From: Eubacteriales bacterium
GTDB taxonomy: Bacteria > Bacillota > Clostridia > Oscillospirales > CAG-382
NCBI GenBank assembly: GCA_028701715.1
Contig: JAQVQF010000153.1
Coordinates: forward strand, 1 to 5,258
Direction: 5' to 3'
Length of the DNA: 5,258 nucleotides
In this document: one piece after another, positions 1 through 5,251 of the stretch
How positions within the stretch are numbered: position 1 is the stretch's first letter
Layout of the letters: every line of letters starts with the position of its first letter
The notes under the pieces: model-generated
What the model saw: only the letters and a program-made list of their open reading frames with translations
Told to the model about the DNA's origin: nothing
Database searches by the model: none
Made by a program: the position numbers and the translations under genes

Positions 1-803
1 ATTTTTTTAATTTGTTCGGATGTAAGATTATTTACCTTGGAATCCTTATTGACAATGACGGCTATGCCGTCCTGAGCGATGACCTTGCCGGTAAGCACAG
101 CTTTTTCGCTGTCCTTCAGCTCGCGGGACGCCATCCCTATGTCGCAGGCACCTTCCATGGCGCTCGTCATGCCTGCGCTTGAGCCTGTTTGCTGTATTTC
201 TATTTCCACTCCGCTGTTTATTGCCTTATACGCGTCGGCTATTTTATCCATCAACGGTGATACGGAGGTGGAGCCCGCAAGGGTTATTTTTCCGGTAAGG
301 CCGGAAGCCGTGTAGGAAGCGGCGTTATCGTCAGATGCGATATAACCTTTTGACGCGGCTATCGCCTGTCCTTCCTTGCTCATTATATAAGCTATAAAAT
401 CCGCTGCCAGTTCGCTCAGGGATTCGGCTTTGTATGCGATATTGAACGGGCGTACGAGTGAATAGGTTCCGTTTTTAACGTTTGCTACGGTGGCTGCCAC
501 TCCGTCGAGAGATACCGCTTTAACGTCGGAAGAAAGGGAGCCGAGAGATATGTAACCGATGGCGTTCTTGTCTCCGGAAACGGTTGTTATCATGACTGCG
601 GTGCTGCCGGTGCTTTCCGCGCTTTGAATGATGGCGTCGACGCCGCTTGCGTCGGTGACTTCAAGAAGTTCGACGAATGCGCCTCTCGTGCCTGAGCCTT
701 CCTCGCGGGTAATTACATTTATTGCGGTGCTGTCGGCATTACAGGAGGTCAACGCCGCGGTAAGCGCGCATACGGCGATAATCGTGGAAATGATTTTTTT
801 CAT
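1..803 (-). CDS. pstS: PstS-like phosphate-binding lipoprotein with permuted halves (partial, 3' end outside window)
   Basis: Extracellular phosphate-binding component of a Pst-type ABC transporter, anchored to the outer face of the membrane by a lipid. The ATG at 803-801 is preceded by a good Shine-Dalgarno site with 7-base spacing. The first 20 residues are a lipoprotein signal (KK, then a hydrophobic stretch) ending in the lipobox LTSC with Cys21. Residues 30-43 read VITREEGSGTRGAF, the phosphate-loop motif that in classical PstS lies in the second half. It is followed by AIGYISLGSL and by RPFNIAYK and SYIMSKEGQ, all typical of the family's C-terminal half. From residue 171 the normally N-terminal half begins: GKITLAGSTSVSPLMDK, then GSSAGM, DIGMASRELKD and IAQDGIAVIVNKD. 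The frame is open to the window edge at residue 267 (EQIKK), near where this half usually joins the other. The phosphate-contacting motifs are all present. Role and motifs are family knowledge; the permuted order is read directly. Specificity for phosphate is likely; a related oxyanion is possible. Confidence 0.9.
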   Translation of the reverse strand, partial: MKKIISTIIAVCALTAALTSCNADSTAINVITREEGSGTRGAFVELLEVTDASGVDAIIQSAESTGSTAVMITTVSGDKNAIGYISLGSLSSDVKAVSLDGVAATVANVKNGTYSLVRPFNIAYKAESLSELAADFIAYIMSKEGQAIAASKGYIASDDNAASYTASGLTGKITLAGSTSVSPLMDKIADAYKAINSGVEIEIQQTGSSAGMTSAMEGACDIGMASRELKDSEKAVLTGKVIAQDGIAVIVNKDSKVNNLTSEQIKK

Positions 804-810
804 TTTCTTT

Positions 811-818
811 ACCTCTTT
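811..818 (-). promoter_or_regulatory. Ribosome-binding site of pstS
   Basis: On the minus strand AAAGAGGT lies 7 bases before the ATG at 803-801. It matches the anti-Shine-Dalgarno well and fixes this start. No closer start codon is compatible with the complete lipoprotein signal. Confidence 0.85.
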
Positions 819-918
819 TAATTTTTTATTATTCTGTTACGCGACAATTTTAACGCCGATATGTAAAATCAGAAACCGCAACGCGGTTAAATTCAAGTAA
901 AAAAGCAGAAAATTTTGT
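819..918 (-). promoter_or_regulatory. Probable pstS promoter and leader region
   Basis: This stretch lies between an intrinsic terminator and the pstS ribosome-binding site, so a promoter for pstS is expected here. It is AT-rich. No convincing pair of -35 and -10 boxes is seen; TAAAAT and AATAAT on the minus strand are possible -10 elements. PhoB-type promoters often lack a good -35 box, which fits, but the assignment is an inference. Bases 874-888 form a small perfect hairpin (AACCGC, 3-base loop, GCGGTT). Two TT-rich hexamers, TTTTAC and TTTAAC on the minus strand (897-902 and 886-891), are 11 bases apart, as in Pho boxes of Gram-positive bacteria. In such AT-rich DNA this is weak evidence. 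Confidence 0.35.
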
Positions 919-955
919 TAAGAAAAAGCCGAACGGCATTTAAAACCGTCGGCTT
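919..955 (-). terminator. Rho-independent terminator upstream of pstS
   Basis: Read on the minus strand, AAGCCG-ACGG (955-946) pairs with CCGT-CGGCTT (936-926). This gives a 10-bp stem with one bulged base (932) and a 9-base loop. A run of five T (927-923), then C and TT, follows directly. This is a standard intrinsic terminator for transcripts coming from the nuclease gene and the palindrome block. It implies that pstS has its own promoter, or is reached only by readthrough. Read on the plus strand it lacks a good T-run. Confidence 0.8.
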
Positions 956-966
956 GTTAAAAGTAA

Positions 967-975
967 ATTAACTTA
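967..975. repeat. 9-bp direct repeat, left copy (possible target-site duplication)
   Basis: ATTAACTTA is repeated exactly at 1217-1225, on the other side of the palindrome block. Part of each copy overlaps the terminal inverted repeat, so the exact insertion boundary is ambiguous. A shorter duplication such as TA would also fit. Confidence 0.45.
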
Positions 976-983
976 ATGTCCAC

Positions 984-1039
984 TGAATAAATCAAAAACC
1001 AAGCCGCGATGCGGCTTTCCCGGTTTTTTGATTTATTCA
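984..1039. repeat. Palindrome 1: long stem with a second GC-rich hairpin nested in its loop
   Basis: The arm 984-1000 pairs with 1022-1039 over 17 bp, with one extra T in the right arm. Inside, AAGCCGC (1001-1007) pairs with GCGGCTT (1011-1017) around a 3-base GAT loop, leaving TCCC unpaired. The outer stem is AT-rich and the inner one GC-rich. Confidence 0.85.
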
Positions 1040-1086
1040 AGTGCAAGGTTTTTACATTAAATTATATAAAAACCTTGCACTTGAAT
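1035..1086. repeat. Palindrome 2: perfect 20-bp inverted repeat
   Basis: Bases 1035-1054 and 1067-1086 are perfect reverse complements over 20 positions, around a 12-base AT-rich loop (1055-1066). This is the strongest stem of the block. No T-run follows it on either strand, so it is not a standard terminator. Its left end overlaps palindrome 1 by five bases. Confidence 0.9.
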
Positions 1087-1112
1087 CCGGCATAATAAAT
1101 ACGCCGGATTCA
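1082..1112. repeat. Palindrome 3: 10-bp inverted repeat
   Basis: TGAATCCGGC (1082-1091) pairs perfectly with GCCGGATTCA (1103-1112) around an 11-base loop. CAC (1078-1080) and GTG (1113-1115) can extend it past a bulged T. It shares TGAAT with the right arm of palindrome 2, so both cannot be fully formed at once. Confidence 0.8.
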
Positions 1113-1133
1113 GTGAGACATCAAGAAATACTG

Positions 1134-1167
1134 TAAATTCATAAAAACTTCAGTTTTTATGAATTTA
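1134..1167. repeat. Palindrome 4: perfect 16-bp inverted repeat with almost no loop
   Basis: Bases 1134-1149 and 1152-1167 are perfect reverse complements separated by only TC, so a folded strand would have a TTCA tetraloop. The arms are AT-rich and include ATTCATAAAAAC. Confidence 0.85.
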
Positions 1168-1187
1168 TGCGGCATACGCCGCATGAA
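1164..1187. repeat. Palindrome 5: GC-rich hairpin
   Basis: ATGCGGC (1167-1173) pairs with GCCGCAT (1178-1184) around the loop ATAC. Two more A-T pairs and a G-T pair extend it to 1164-1187 at the cost of bases shared with palindromes 4 and 6. Confidence 0.8.
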
Positions 1188-1210
1188 CAAACCGTTATAC
1201 GGTTTGTTCA
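1184..1210. repeat. Palindrome 6: perfect 12-bp inverted repeat
   Basis: TGAACAAACCGT (1184-1195) pairs with ACGGTTTGTTCA (1199-1210) around a TAT loop. It is the first hairpin downstream of the nuclease stop codon. No T-run follows on the minus strand, so it is not itself a standard terminator. Confidence 0.85.
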
Positions 1211-1216
1211 GCAGAC

Positions 1217-1225
1217 ATTAACTTA
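1217..1225. repeat. 9-bp direct repeat, right copy (possible target-site duplication)
   Basis: This is an exact copy of ATTAACTTA at 967-975. It lies 7 bases downstream of the nuclease stop codon (1235-1233), so an insertion here would leave that gene intact. Confidence 0.45.
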
Positions 1226-1232
1226 TATTCAA

Positions 1233-2828
1233 TTACTCCTGCTTACGAATCAGCTCGCGTATACGGCTTGTAAACGCGGCAAGGTCCTTGTTTGATCCGC
1301 CCTTTGATGCTTTGGCGAGTTCGAGCAGCTCCTCCGCGGCGGCGACAAGATCAACATATATCGCTTTCGCTCTCGGATCCCTGCCGTAAATGCGTTCCAC
1401 GGGAACGCTTTCTGTAATTATAACAAATTTGCCGCTTTCAAGATCGAAAGAGGTTCCGGAAAACGGAGCGTAAGCGTTGTAGCCGAGTCTTCTTAAGGTT
1501 TCGGTAAATTCCGTGCAAGCTTCGTCGTCGCCGTGATTTACGAACACCGTCTGCGGCTTTGTCGTAAAACCGTTTATCCACTCGATAAGACCGTCTTTAT
1601 CGGCGTGACCGCTTATACCGGGAAGATATTGCATTTCCGCTCTGATTTCTATTTCCTCGCCGAACAGCTTGACATGCTTGGCGCCCTCGTAAAGCAGACG
1701 CCCCAGCGTTCCTTCCGCCTGATAACCGACGAAAAGGACCATACATTCCGGACGCCAAAGATTGTGCTTTAAATGGTGGCGTATACGCCCGGCCTCGCAC
1801 ATTCCGCTGGCTGAAATGATTACCTTGGGTGAGGGATTAAAGTTTATGGCTTTGGATTCCTCGCTCGTTTCCGTGTAGGTTAGCCCTTCAAACCAGAAGG
1901 GATTAACGCCGTTTTTTATAAGATCGGAGGTTTCCTTATTGAATACCCCCGTATCAGCCTGCATGAATATCTTTGAAGCCTCGCCCGCGAGCGGACTGTC
2001 TATGTAAACCCTGCAATTTTCGTATCCGGGAATAAGGCGTTCGTTTTTTATCTGACGTATGTAATAAAGTATTTCCTGCGTGCGTCCGACCGCGAAGGAA
2101 GGTATAACCACGTTCCCGCCGCGTTTGAAAGCTTTTTCAAGCATATCCGCCAAAAGCCGTACATTGCCGATATGCGGCTCGTGAAGGCGGTTGCCGTAGG
2201 TCGATTCTATGACGACATAGTCGGCTTCGGTTATCTTCTGCGGATTTTTTATTATCGGGCGGTTTTTGTTCCCGACATCTCCGCTGAAAACCATCTTTTT
2301 CGTGACGCCGTTTTCGGTTATCCATATTTCAATGCACGCCGAACCGAGCAGATGTCCTATATCCGCGAAACGAATGCATACATTTTCAAGGATACGGATG
2401 ATTTCGCCGTATTTACAGGGACGCAAACGTCGGATTATCGCTTCCGCGTCCTTCATCTCATAAACAGGGACATATTCCTCCTCGCCGGATCTCCTTGCCT
2501 TGCGGTTGCGCCATTCGGCTTCGAACTGCTGGATATGAGCGCTGTCGCGTAACATTACATTTGCCAGAGAGCAGGTAGCCTCCGTGGCGTAAACGCTCCC
2601 CTTGAAGCCTTCCTTGGAAAGCAGCGGCAGATTGCCCGAATGGTCTATATGCGCGTGCGTAATTATCACGCAGTCCAGCTCCGTATGGCTAACCGGCAGC
2701 GATTGATTTTCGAAAACATCCCTGCCCTGCTCCATGCCGCAATCGACAAGGAATTTATGTCCTTGGGTTTCTATAAGGGTACAGCTCCCCGTCACCTCGT
2801 GCGTCGCGCCTAAAAACGTAACCTTCAT
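1233..2828 (-). CDS. Beta-CASP metallo-beta-lactamase-fold hydrolase, probable RNA-processing nuclease (Ysh1/CPSF73-like)
   Basis: A 531-residue soluble, cytoplasmic zinc enzyme. The N-terminal lactamase fold shows FLGATHEVTGSC, VDCG with Asp29, the metal site HAHIDH (58-63), GHLLGSA with His159 and FSGDVG with Asp184. The beta-CASP part follows: VIESTYG with Glu208, IPSFAVGRTQE (242-252), SASGMCEAGRIRHHL (339-353) with His351 or His352, and the final metal histidine in SGHAD (His408). The last part has the RMMBL-type VFVNHGD motif (428-434) and an alpha-helical tail of about 50 residues. All expected metal ligands are present and the length is normal for bacterial members. This family cleaves or trims RNA (CPSF73, the Thermus homologue TTHA0252, relatives of RNase J); the exact substrate cannot be read here. 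The start follows AAGGA on the minus strand with a rather long 11-base gap. The gene begins 41 bases after phoR with no terminator between, so cotranscription is likely. Confidence 0.92.
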   Translation of the reverse strand: MKVTFLGATHEVTGSCTLIETQGHKFLVDCGMEQGRDVFENQSLPVSHTELDCVIITHAHIDHSGNLPLLSKEGFKGSVYATEATCSLANVMLRDSAHIQQFEAEWRNRKARRSGEEEYVPVYEMKDAEAIIRRLRPCKYGEIIRILENVCIRFADIGHLLGSACIEIWITENGVTKKMVFSGDVGNKNRPIIKNPQKITEADYVVIESTYGNRLHEPHIGNVRLLADMLEKAFKRGGNVVIPSFAVGRTQEILYYIRQIKNERLIPGYENCRVYIDSPLAGEASKIFMQADTGVFNKETSDLIKNGVNPFWFEGLTYTETSEESKAINFNPSPKVIISASGMCEAGRIRHHLKHNLWRPECMVLFVGYQAEGTLGRLLYEGAKHVKLFGEEIEIRAEMQYLPGISGHADKDGLIEWINGFTTKPQTVFVNHGDDEACTEFTETLRRLGYNAYAPFSGTSFDLESGKFVIITESVPVERIYGRDPRAKAIYVDLVAAAEELLELAKASKGGSNKDLAAFTSRIRELIRKQE

Positions 2829-2869
2829 TTATATATCCGTCCTTATTATTTAACTTTTGCTTTCGGCAT

Positions 2870-4513
2870 TCAGAACGTGAGGGTGATTTCCGTGCCTTCT
2901 CCGAGCTTGCTTTCAAGCGATATGCGTGCCTTGTGGTATGCCGCGGCGTGCTTGACGATGGAAAGCCCAAGACCTGTGCCGCCTATTTCCTTGGAATGAC
3001 TTTTATCCACGCGGTAGAATCTTTCAAAAACCCTGCTTTGACAGGCTTTGGGTATTCCGATACCGTTGTCCTTTACCAATACGGAAACATGCTCCGATTC
3101 CGAAGAAATGCTTATTTTTACATAACCGCCGCGTCGGTTGTACTTAATGCTGTTGTCGCAGAGGTTGTATATCATTTCCTCAAGTATCAGCGAGTTGCCG
3201 TAAACCATGGCATGCTCGCCAGTCAGCTCAAGGGTTATTTTTTCCGCAGAAGCGATGTTTTCCAGACGCTCAACGACATCCTTCGCTATTTCGTATACAT
3301 CGATTTTCGTTTCGTCGTAGGGAATTTCACCGTCGTCAAGCTGAGAAAGCCTGATAATATCATTTACGAGAACGATCAGCCGCTGCGCTTCTTTATATAT
3401 ATTGTCTGCAAAATGATTAGTGTCGTCCGTACCTGCCATACCGTTTCTTATCAGCTCCGCGAAGCCGGATATTGAGGTCAGCGGAGTTTTCAGCTCGTGG
3501 GATATGTTGGAGGTGAATTCACGGCGAAGCTTTTCGCGGTCGTCCTTTTCAGTCTCGTCGAGTATGACGATAACCGCGCCCTCCACGCTTTCGTCGTGGA
3601 GCACGGGGGAGGCGTGCAGACTGTAGTAATATTCGTCCGTGCGGATGGTGTAGAAGCATTTTTTACCGGCAAGCGAGGTGCGTATGGCTTCGCGGAAGCT
3701 GTCCGTGCGGTTAAGCTGGAGTACGCTTTTGGGAACCTCGGCGACGCCGAGCATATTCAATGCGCTCTGGTTGCAGGACAAAATTTCCGCTCTGTTATCG
3801 ATTATCACCATACCCTCGCTCATGTTTGTCGTGATGGCATCGAATTCGGTCTGCTTGACCTTAAGCTCCTCCATTTGTCTGGCGATGGCGCGGTTCTGTT
3901 CGGCAAGACGCTGTACGACGGGTTTAAGCTCCTCATATATTTCCGCGCTTTCCGGTCTGCCGAAATCTATTTCGTTAATGGGCTTCATCACTTTTTTGGA
4001 AAGCCTTGAGGCAAGAATTGCGGCGATAATAAGTGCGGATGTCAGAATTATCAGAACAGGCTGAAGCATATCGAACAGCAGCACCCACAGCGGATACTGC
4101 GTACCAGAAACGCGTATGACCGAGCCGTCCTCAAGCTTAAGGGCGTAATAAATCGTGCGTTCTGAAAGTGTAGGCGAATAACGGGAAGCCGTGCCTGTTC
4201 CGGTTGCCAAGGCCTCCTTTATTTCCTCGCGGTCGAGGTGGTTTTCCATTTCCTCGGGGTTCGCTTTATTATCGAACAAAACCCTGCCGTCCTGAGCTAT
4301 CCAGGTAACGCGCGTAACGCCGCTTCTCAGCCTTTCAAGGTATTCGATGCCGTCAAGCTCGACTCCGGCGGCGGCGTACCCCGCTTCCCGGGAAAGCTCC
4401 TCTTGAAGCCGGCCGTCGAAATGTTTGTAGGTTATCCAAAAAACTATAATAACGGTAATCGATAGCACGGAAAGCGCGACCAAAAAAACGCTTTTAAAAA
4501 TTTGTTTTGTCAT
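2870..4513 (-). CDS. phoR: PhoR-type membrane sensor histidine kinase
   Basis: A 547-residue membrane kinase that phosphorylates the regulator encoded just upstream. A first membrane segment lies at about residues 9-28 and a second at about 143-169. Between them is an extracytoplasmic sensor of about 110 residues with the stretch VTWIAQDGRVLFDN, typical of Gram-positive PhoR-like kinases. A short HAMP-like linker and helix (170-222) lead into a PAS domain (about 222-318). The H-box FTSNISHELKTPLTS has His339 as the expected phosphorylated residue. The ATPase domain shows the N-box NLCDNSIKYN (Asn454), the G1 box DNGIGIP (482-488), the F-box RVFERFYRVD (494-503) and the G2 box GGTGLGLSIV (511-520). 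Nothing essential is missing. Bacterial PhoR reads phosphate status, often through PstSCAB and PhoU; that the signal here is phosphate is inferred from the sequence style and the pstS neighbour. The start is 37 bases after phoB. Confidence 0.93.
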   Translation of the reverse strand: MTKQIFKSVFLVALSVLSITVIIVFWITYKHFDGRLQEELSREAGYAAAGVELDGIEYLERLRSGVTRVTWIAQDGRVLFDNKANPEEMENHLDREEIKEALATGTGTASRYSPTLSERTIYYALKLEDGSVIRVSGTQYPLWVLLFDMLQPVLIILTSALIIAAILASRLSKKVMKPINEIDFGRPESAEIYEELKPVVQRLAEQNRAIARQMEELKVKQTEFDAITTNMSEGMVIIDNRAEILSCNQSALNMLGVAEVPKSVLQLNRTDSFREAIRTSLAGKKCFYTIRTDEYYYSLHASPVLHDESVEGAVIVILDETEKDDREKLRREFTSNISHELKTPLTSISGFAELIRNGMAGTDDTNHFADNIYKEAQRLIVLVNDIIRLSQLDDGEIPYDETKIDVYEIAKDVVERLENIASAEKITLELTGEHAMVYGNSLILEEMIYNLCDNSIKYNRRGGYVKISISSESEHVSVLVKDNGIGIPKACQSRVFERFYRVDKSHSKEIGGTGLGLSIVKHAAAYHKARISLESKLGEGTEITLTF

Positions 4514-4519
4514 ATGCGG

Positions 4520-4553
4520 TAAACACCTTCCGAACCGAGAACGCCGGTGTTTA
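4520..4553 (-). promoter_or_regulatory. Hairpin joining the phoB stop codon to the phoR ribosome-binding site
   Basis: On the minus strand TAAACACC (4553-4546) is a perfect complement of GGTGTTTA (4527-4520). The first arm begins with the phoB stop codon TAA. The second contains the GGTG part of the phoR Shine-Dalgarno (GGAAGGTG, 4531-4524), 10 bases before the phoR ATG. Ribosomes ending phoB would open the stem and expose the site, which would couple phoR translation to phoB. The pairing is seen; the coupling is inferred. Confidence 0.5.
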
Positions 4554-5240
4554 TTTTTCCGGGGTTCCCTCTATTTTATAGCCGACGCCGCGTACCGTTT
4601 CGATCACGTCGGCATATTTGCCGAGCTTTTGACGCAGCGTACGTATGTGGACATCCACCGTGCGATTTTCTCCGTCGAATTCGTAGCTCCATATCTCGCG
4701 GAGTATCTGGTCGCGGTTGAGGACGGCTCCGCGGTGAGCGAATAAAAAGCACAGAAGCTCAAATTCCTTGAACGTAAGCGTTATTTTTACTCCGTCCGCC
4801 GTAACGGTATGCGCGGCGACCGACACCGTAAGTCCGCCCGCCTGATACACCGTGTCTTCGGTATCCTGCGCGGGTGTCTGACTTCTGCGCATCACCGCCT
4901 TGACGCGGGCGATAAGCTCCATCACGCCGAAAGGCTTTGTCAGGTAATCGTCGGCGCCGCAGTCGAGAGCCTTTACCTTGTCGAATTCGTTGCTTTTTGC
5001 GGTAAGCATGATCACGGGTATTTTCGCGGTGAGCTGTGCAAGACGCAGCTTTGTCAGCACGGCAAGCCCGTCTTCCTCCGGCAGCATGATGTCGAGGAGG
5101 ATAAGCTCCGGCAGCTCCGCGGAGATTGCCTTCCAGAAAGAGGAGGGCGTCTCAAAGCCGACCGCCTTCGTGCCGGTCTTGTTGAGAGAATAACAAACCA
5201 ATTCGCGTATGCTTTCGTCGTCTTCGAGAAGGTAAATCAT
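4551..5240 (-). CDS. phoB: PhoB/PhoP-type response regulator, OmpR family
   Basis: A 229-residue cytoplasmic DNA-binding regulator, the normal length for the family. The receiver domain (1-120) has the acidic pocket EDD at 6-8, the phosphorylated aspartate Asp50 in LILLDIMLP, Thr80 in MLTAK and Lys102 in LTKPF. A linker of about 15 residues leads to a winged-helix domain (about 132-226). This contains LTFKEFELLCFL, LNRDQILREIW, the recognition helix region RTVDVHIRTLRQKLG and the wing ETVRGVGYKIE. It is expected to be phosphorylated by the kinase encoded 37 bases downstream and to bind direct repeats ahead of phosphate genes such as pstS. OmpR-family regulators resemble one another strongly, so the Pho assignment depends on the PhoR partner and the pstS neighbour. 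The ATG at 5240-5238 follows GAGGAG with 5-base spacing. Confidence 0.93.
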   Translation of the reverse strand: MIYLLEDDESIRELVCYSLNKTGTKAVGFETPSSFWKAISAELPELILLDIMLPEEDGLAVLTKLRLAQLTAKIPVIMLTAKSNEFDKVKALDCGADDYLTKPFGVMELIARVKAVMRRSQTPAQDTEDTVYQAGGLTVSVAAHTVTADGVKITLTFKEFELLCFLFAHRGAVLNRDQILREIWSYEFDGENRTVDVHIRTLRQKLGKYADVIETVRGVGYKIEGTPEK

Positions 5241-5245
5241 AGCAT

Positions 5246-5251
5246 CTCCTC
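5246..5251 (-). promoter_or_regulatory. Ribosome-binding site of phoB
   Basis: GAGGAG on the minus strand lies 5 bases before the phoB ATG. Other ATG triplets nearby (5253-5251, 5245-5243) are out of frame, and the second runs into a stop after two codons. No promoter can be judged because the window ends here. A TGA at 5252-5250 could be the end of an upstream gene. Confidence 0.8.

Larger units (their letters stand above)
973..1221. repeat. Block of six tiled palindromes with terminal inverted repeats; candidate MITE-like element or structured RNA
   Basis: Nearly all of these 249 bases are in inverted repeats: 984-1039, 1035-1086, 1082-1112, 1134-1167, 1164-1187 and 1184-1210. The first, second and third share end bases, as do the fourth, fifth and sixth. 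The outer ends TTAATGTCCACTGAA (973-987) and TTCAGCAGACATTAA (1207-1221) are inverted copies matching at 13 of 15 positions. A 9-bp direct repeat, ATTAACTTA, occurs at 967-975 and 1217-1225, overlapping the ends. There is no open reading frame of note inside. The block starts 11 bases beyond the nuclease stop codon and ends before the terminator. Terminal inverted repeats, flanking direct repeats and lack of coding capacity fit a MITE. The chain of long stems would equally give a branched RNA from either strand. I do not recognise a named family. Confidence 0.7.

Noticed and set aside
628..900. Plus-strand open frame of 90 codons across the pstS start and leader
   Set aside because: It overlaps the signal peptide and motif region of pstS on the other strand, and its tail runs through the AT-rich leader. 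The hydrophobic stretch is a reverse reading of that region.
1035..1086. Palindrome 2 as an intrinsic terminator
   Set aside because: The 20-bp stem is not followed by a T-run on either strand. The hairpin at 919-955 has the proper tail instead.
984..1210. CRISPR array
   Set aside because: The repeats are inverted, differ in sequence from one another and share arms. There are no regularly spaced direct repeats with unique spacers.
973..1221. Riboswitch controlling pstS
   Set aside because: A terminator follows the block, but no conserved aptamer core that I recognise is visible, and the stems are nearly perfect palindromes rather than a typical aptamer with conserved loops.
2172..2552. Plus-strand open frame of 126 codons opposite the nuclease gene
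   Set aside because: It is fully inside an intact, motif-complete gene on the other strand; no domain is recognisable.
2933..3475. Plus-strand open frame of 180 codons opposite phoR
   Set aside because: It lies wholly antisense to the strongly supported kinase gene, shows no recognisable motif, and is explained by the codon bias of the true gene.
3497..4009. Plus-strand open frame of 170 codons opposite phoR
   Set aside because: Same reason: it is a mirror of the kinase PAS and linker region, with no family features of its own.
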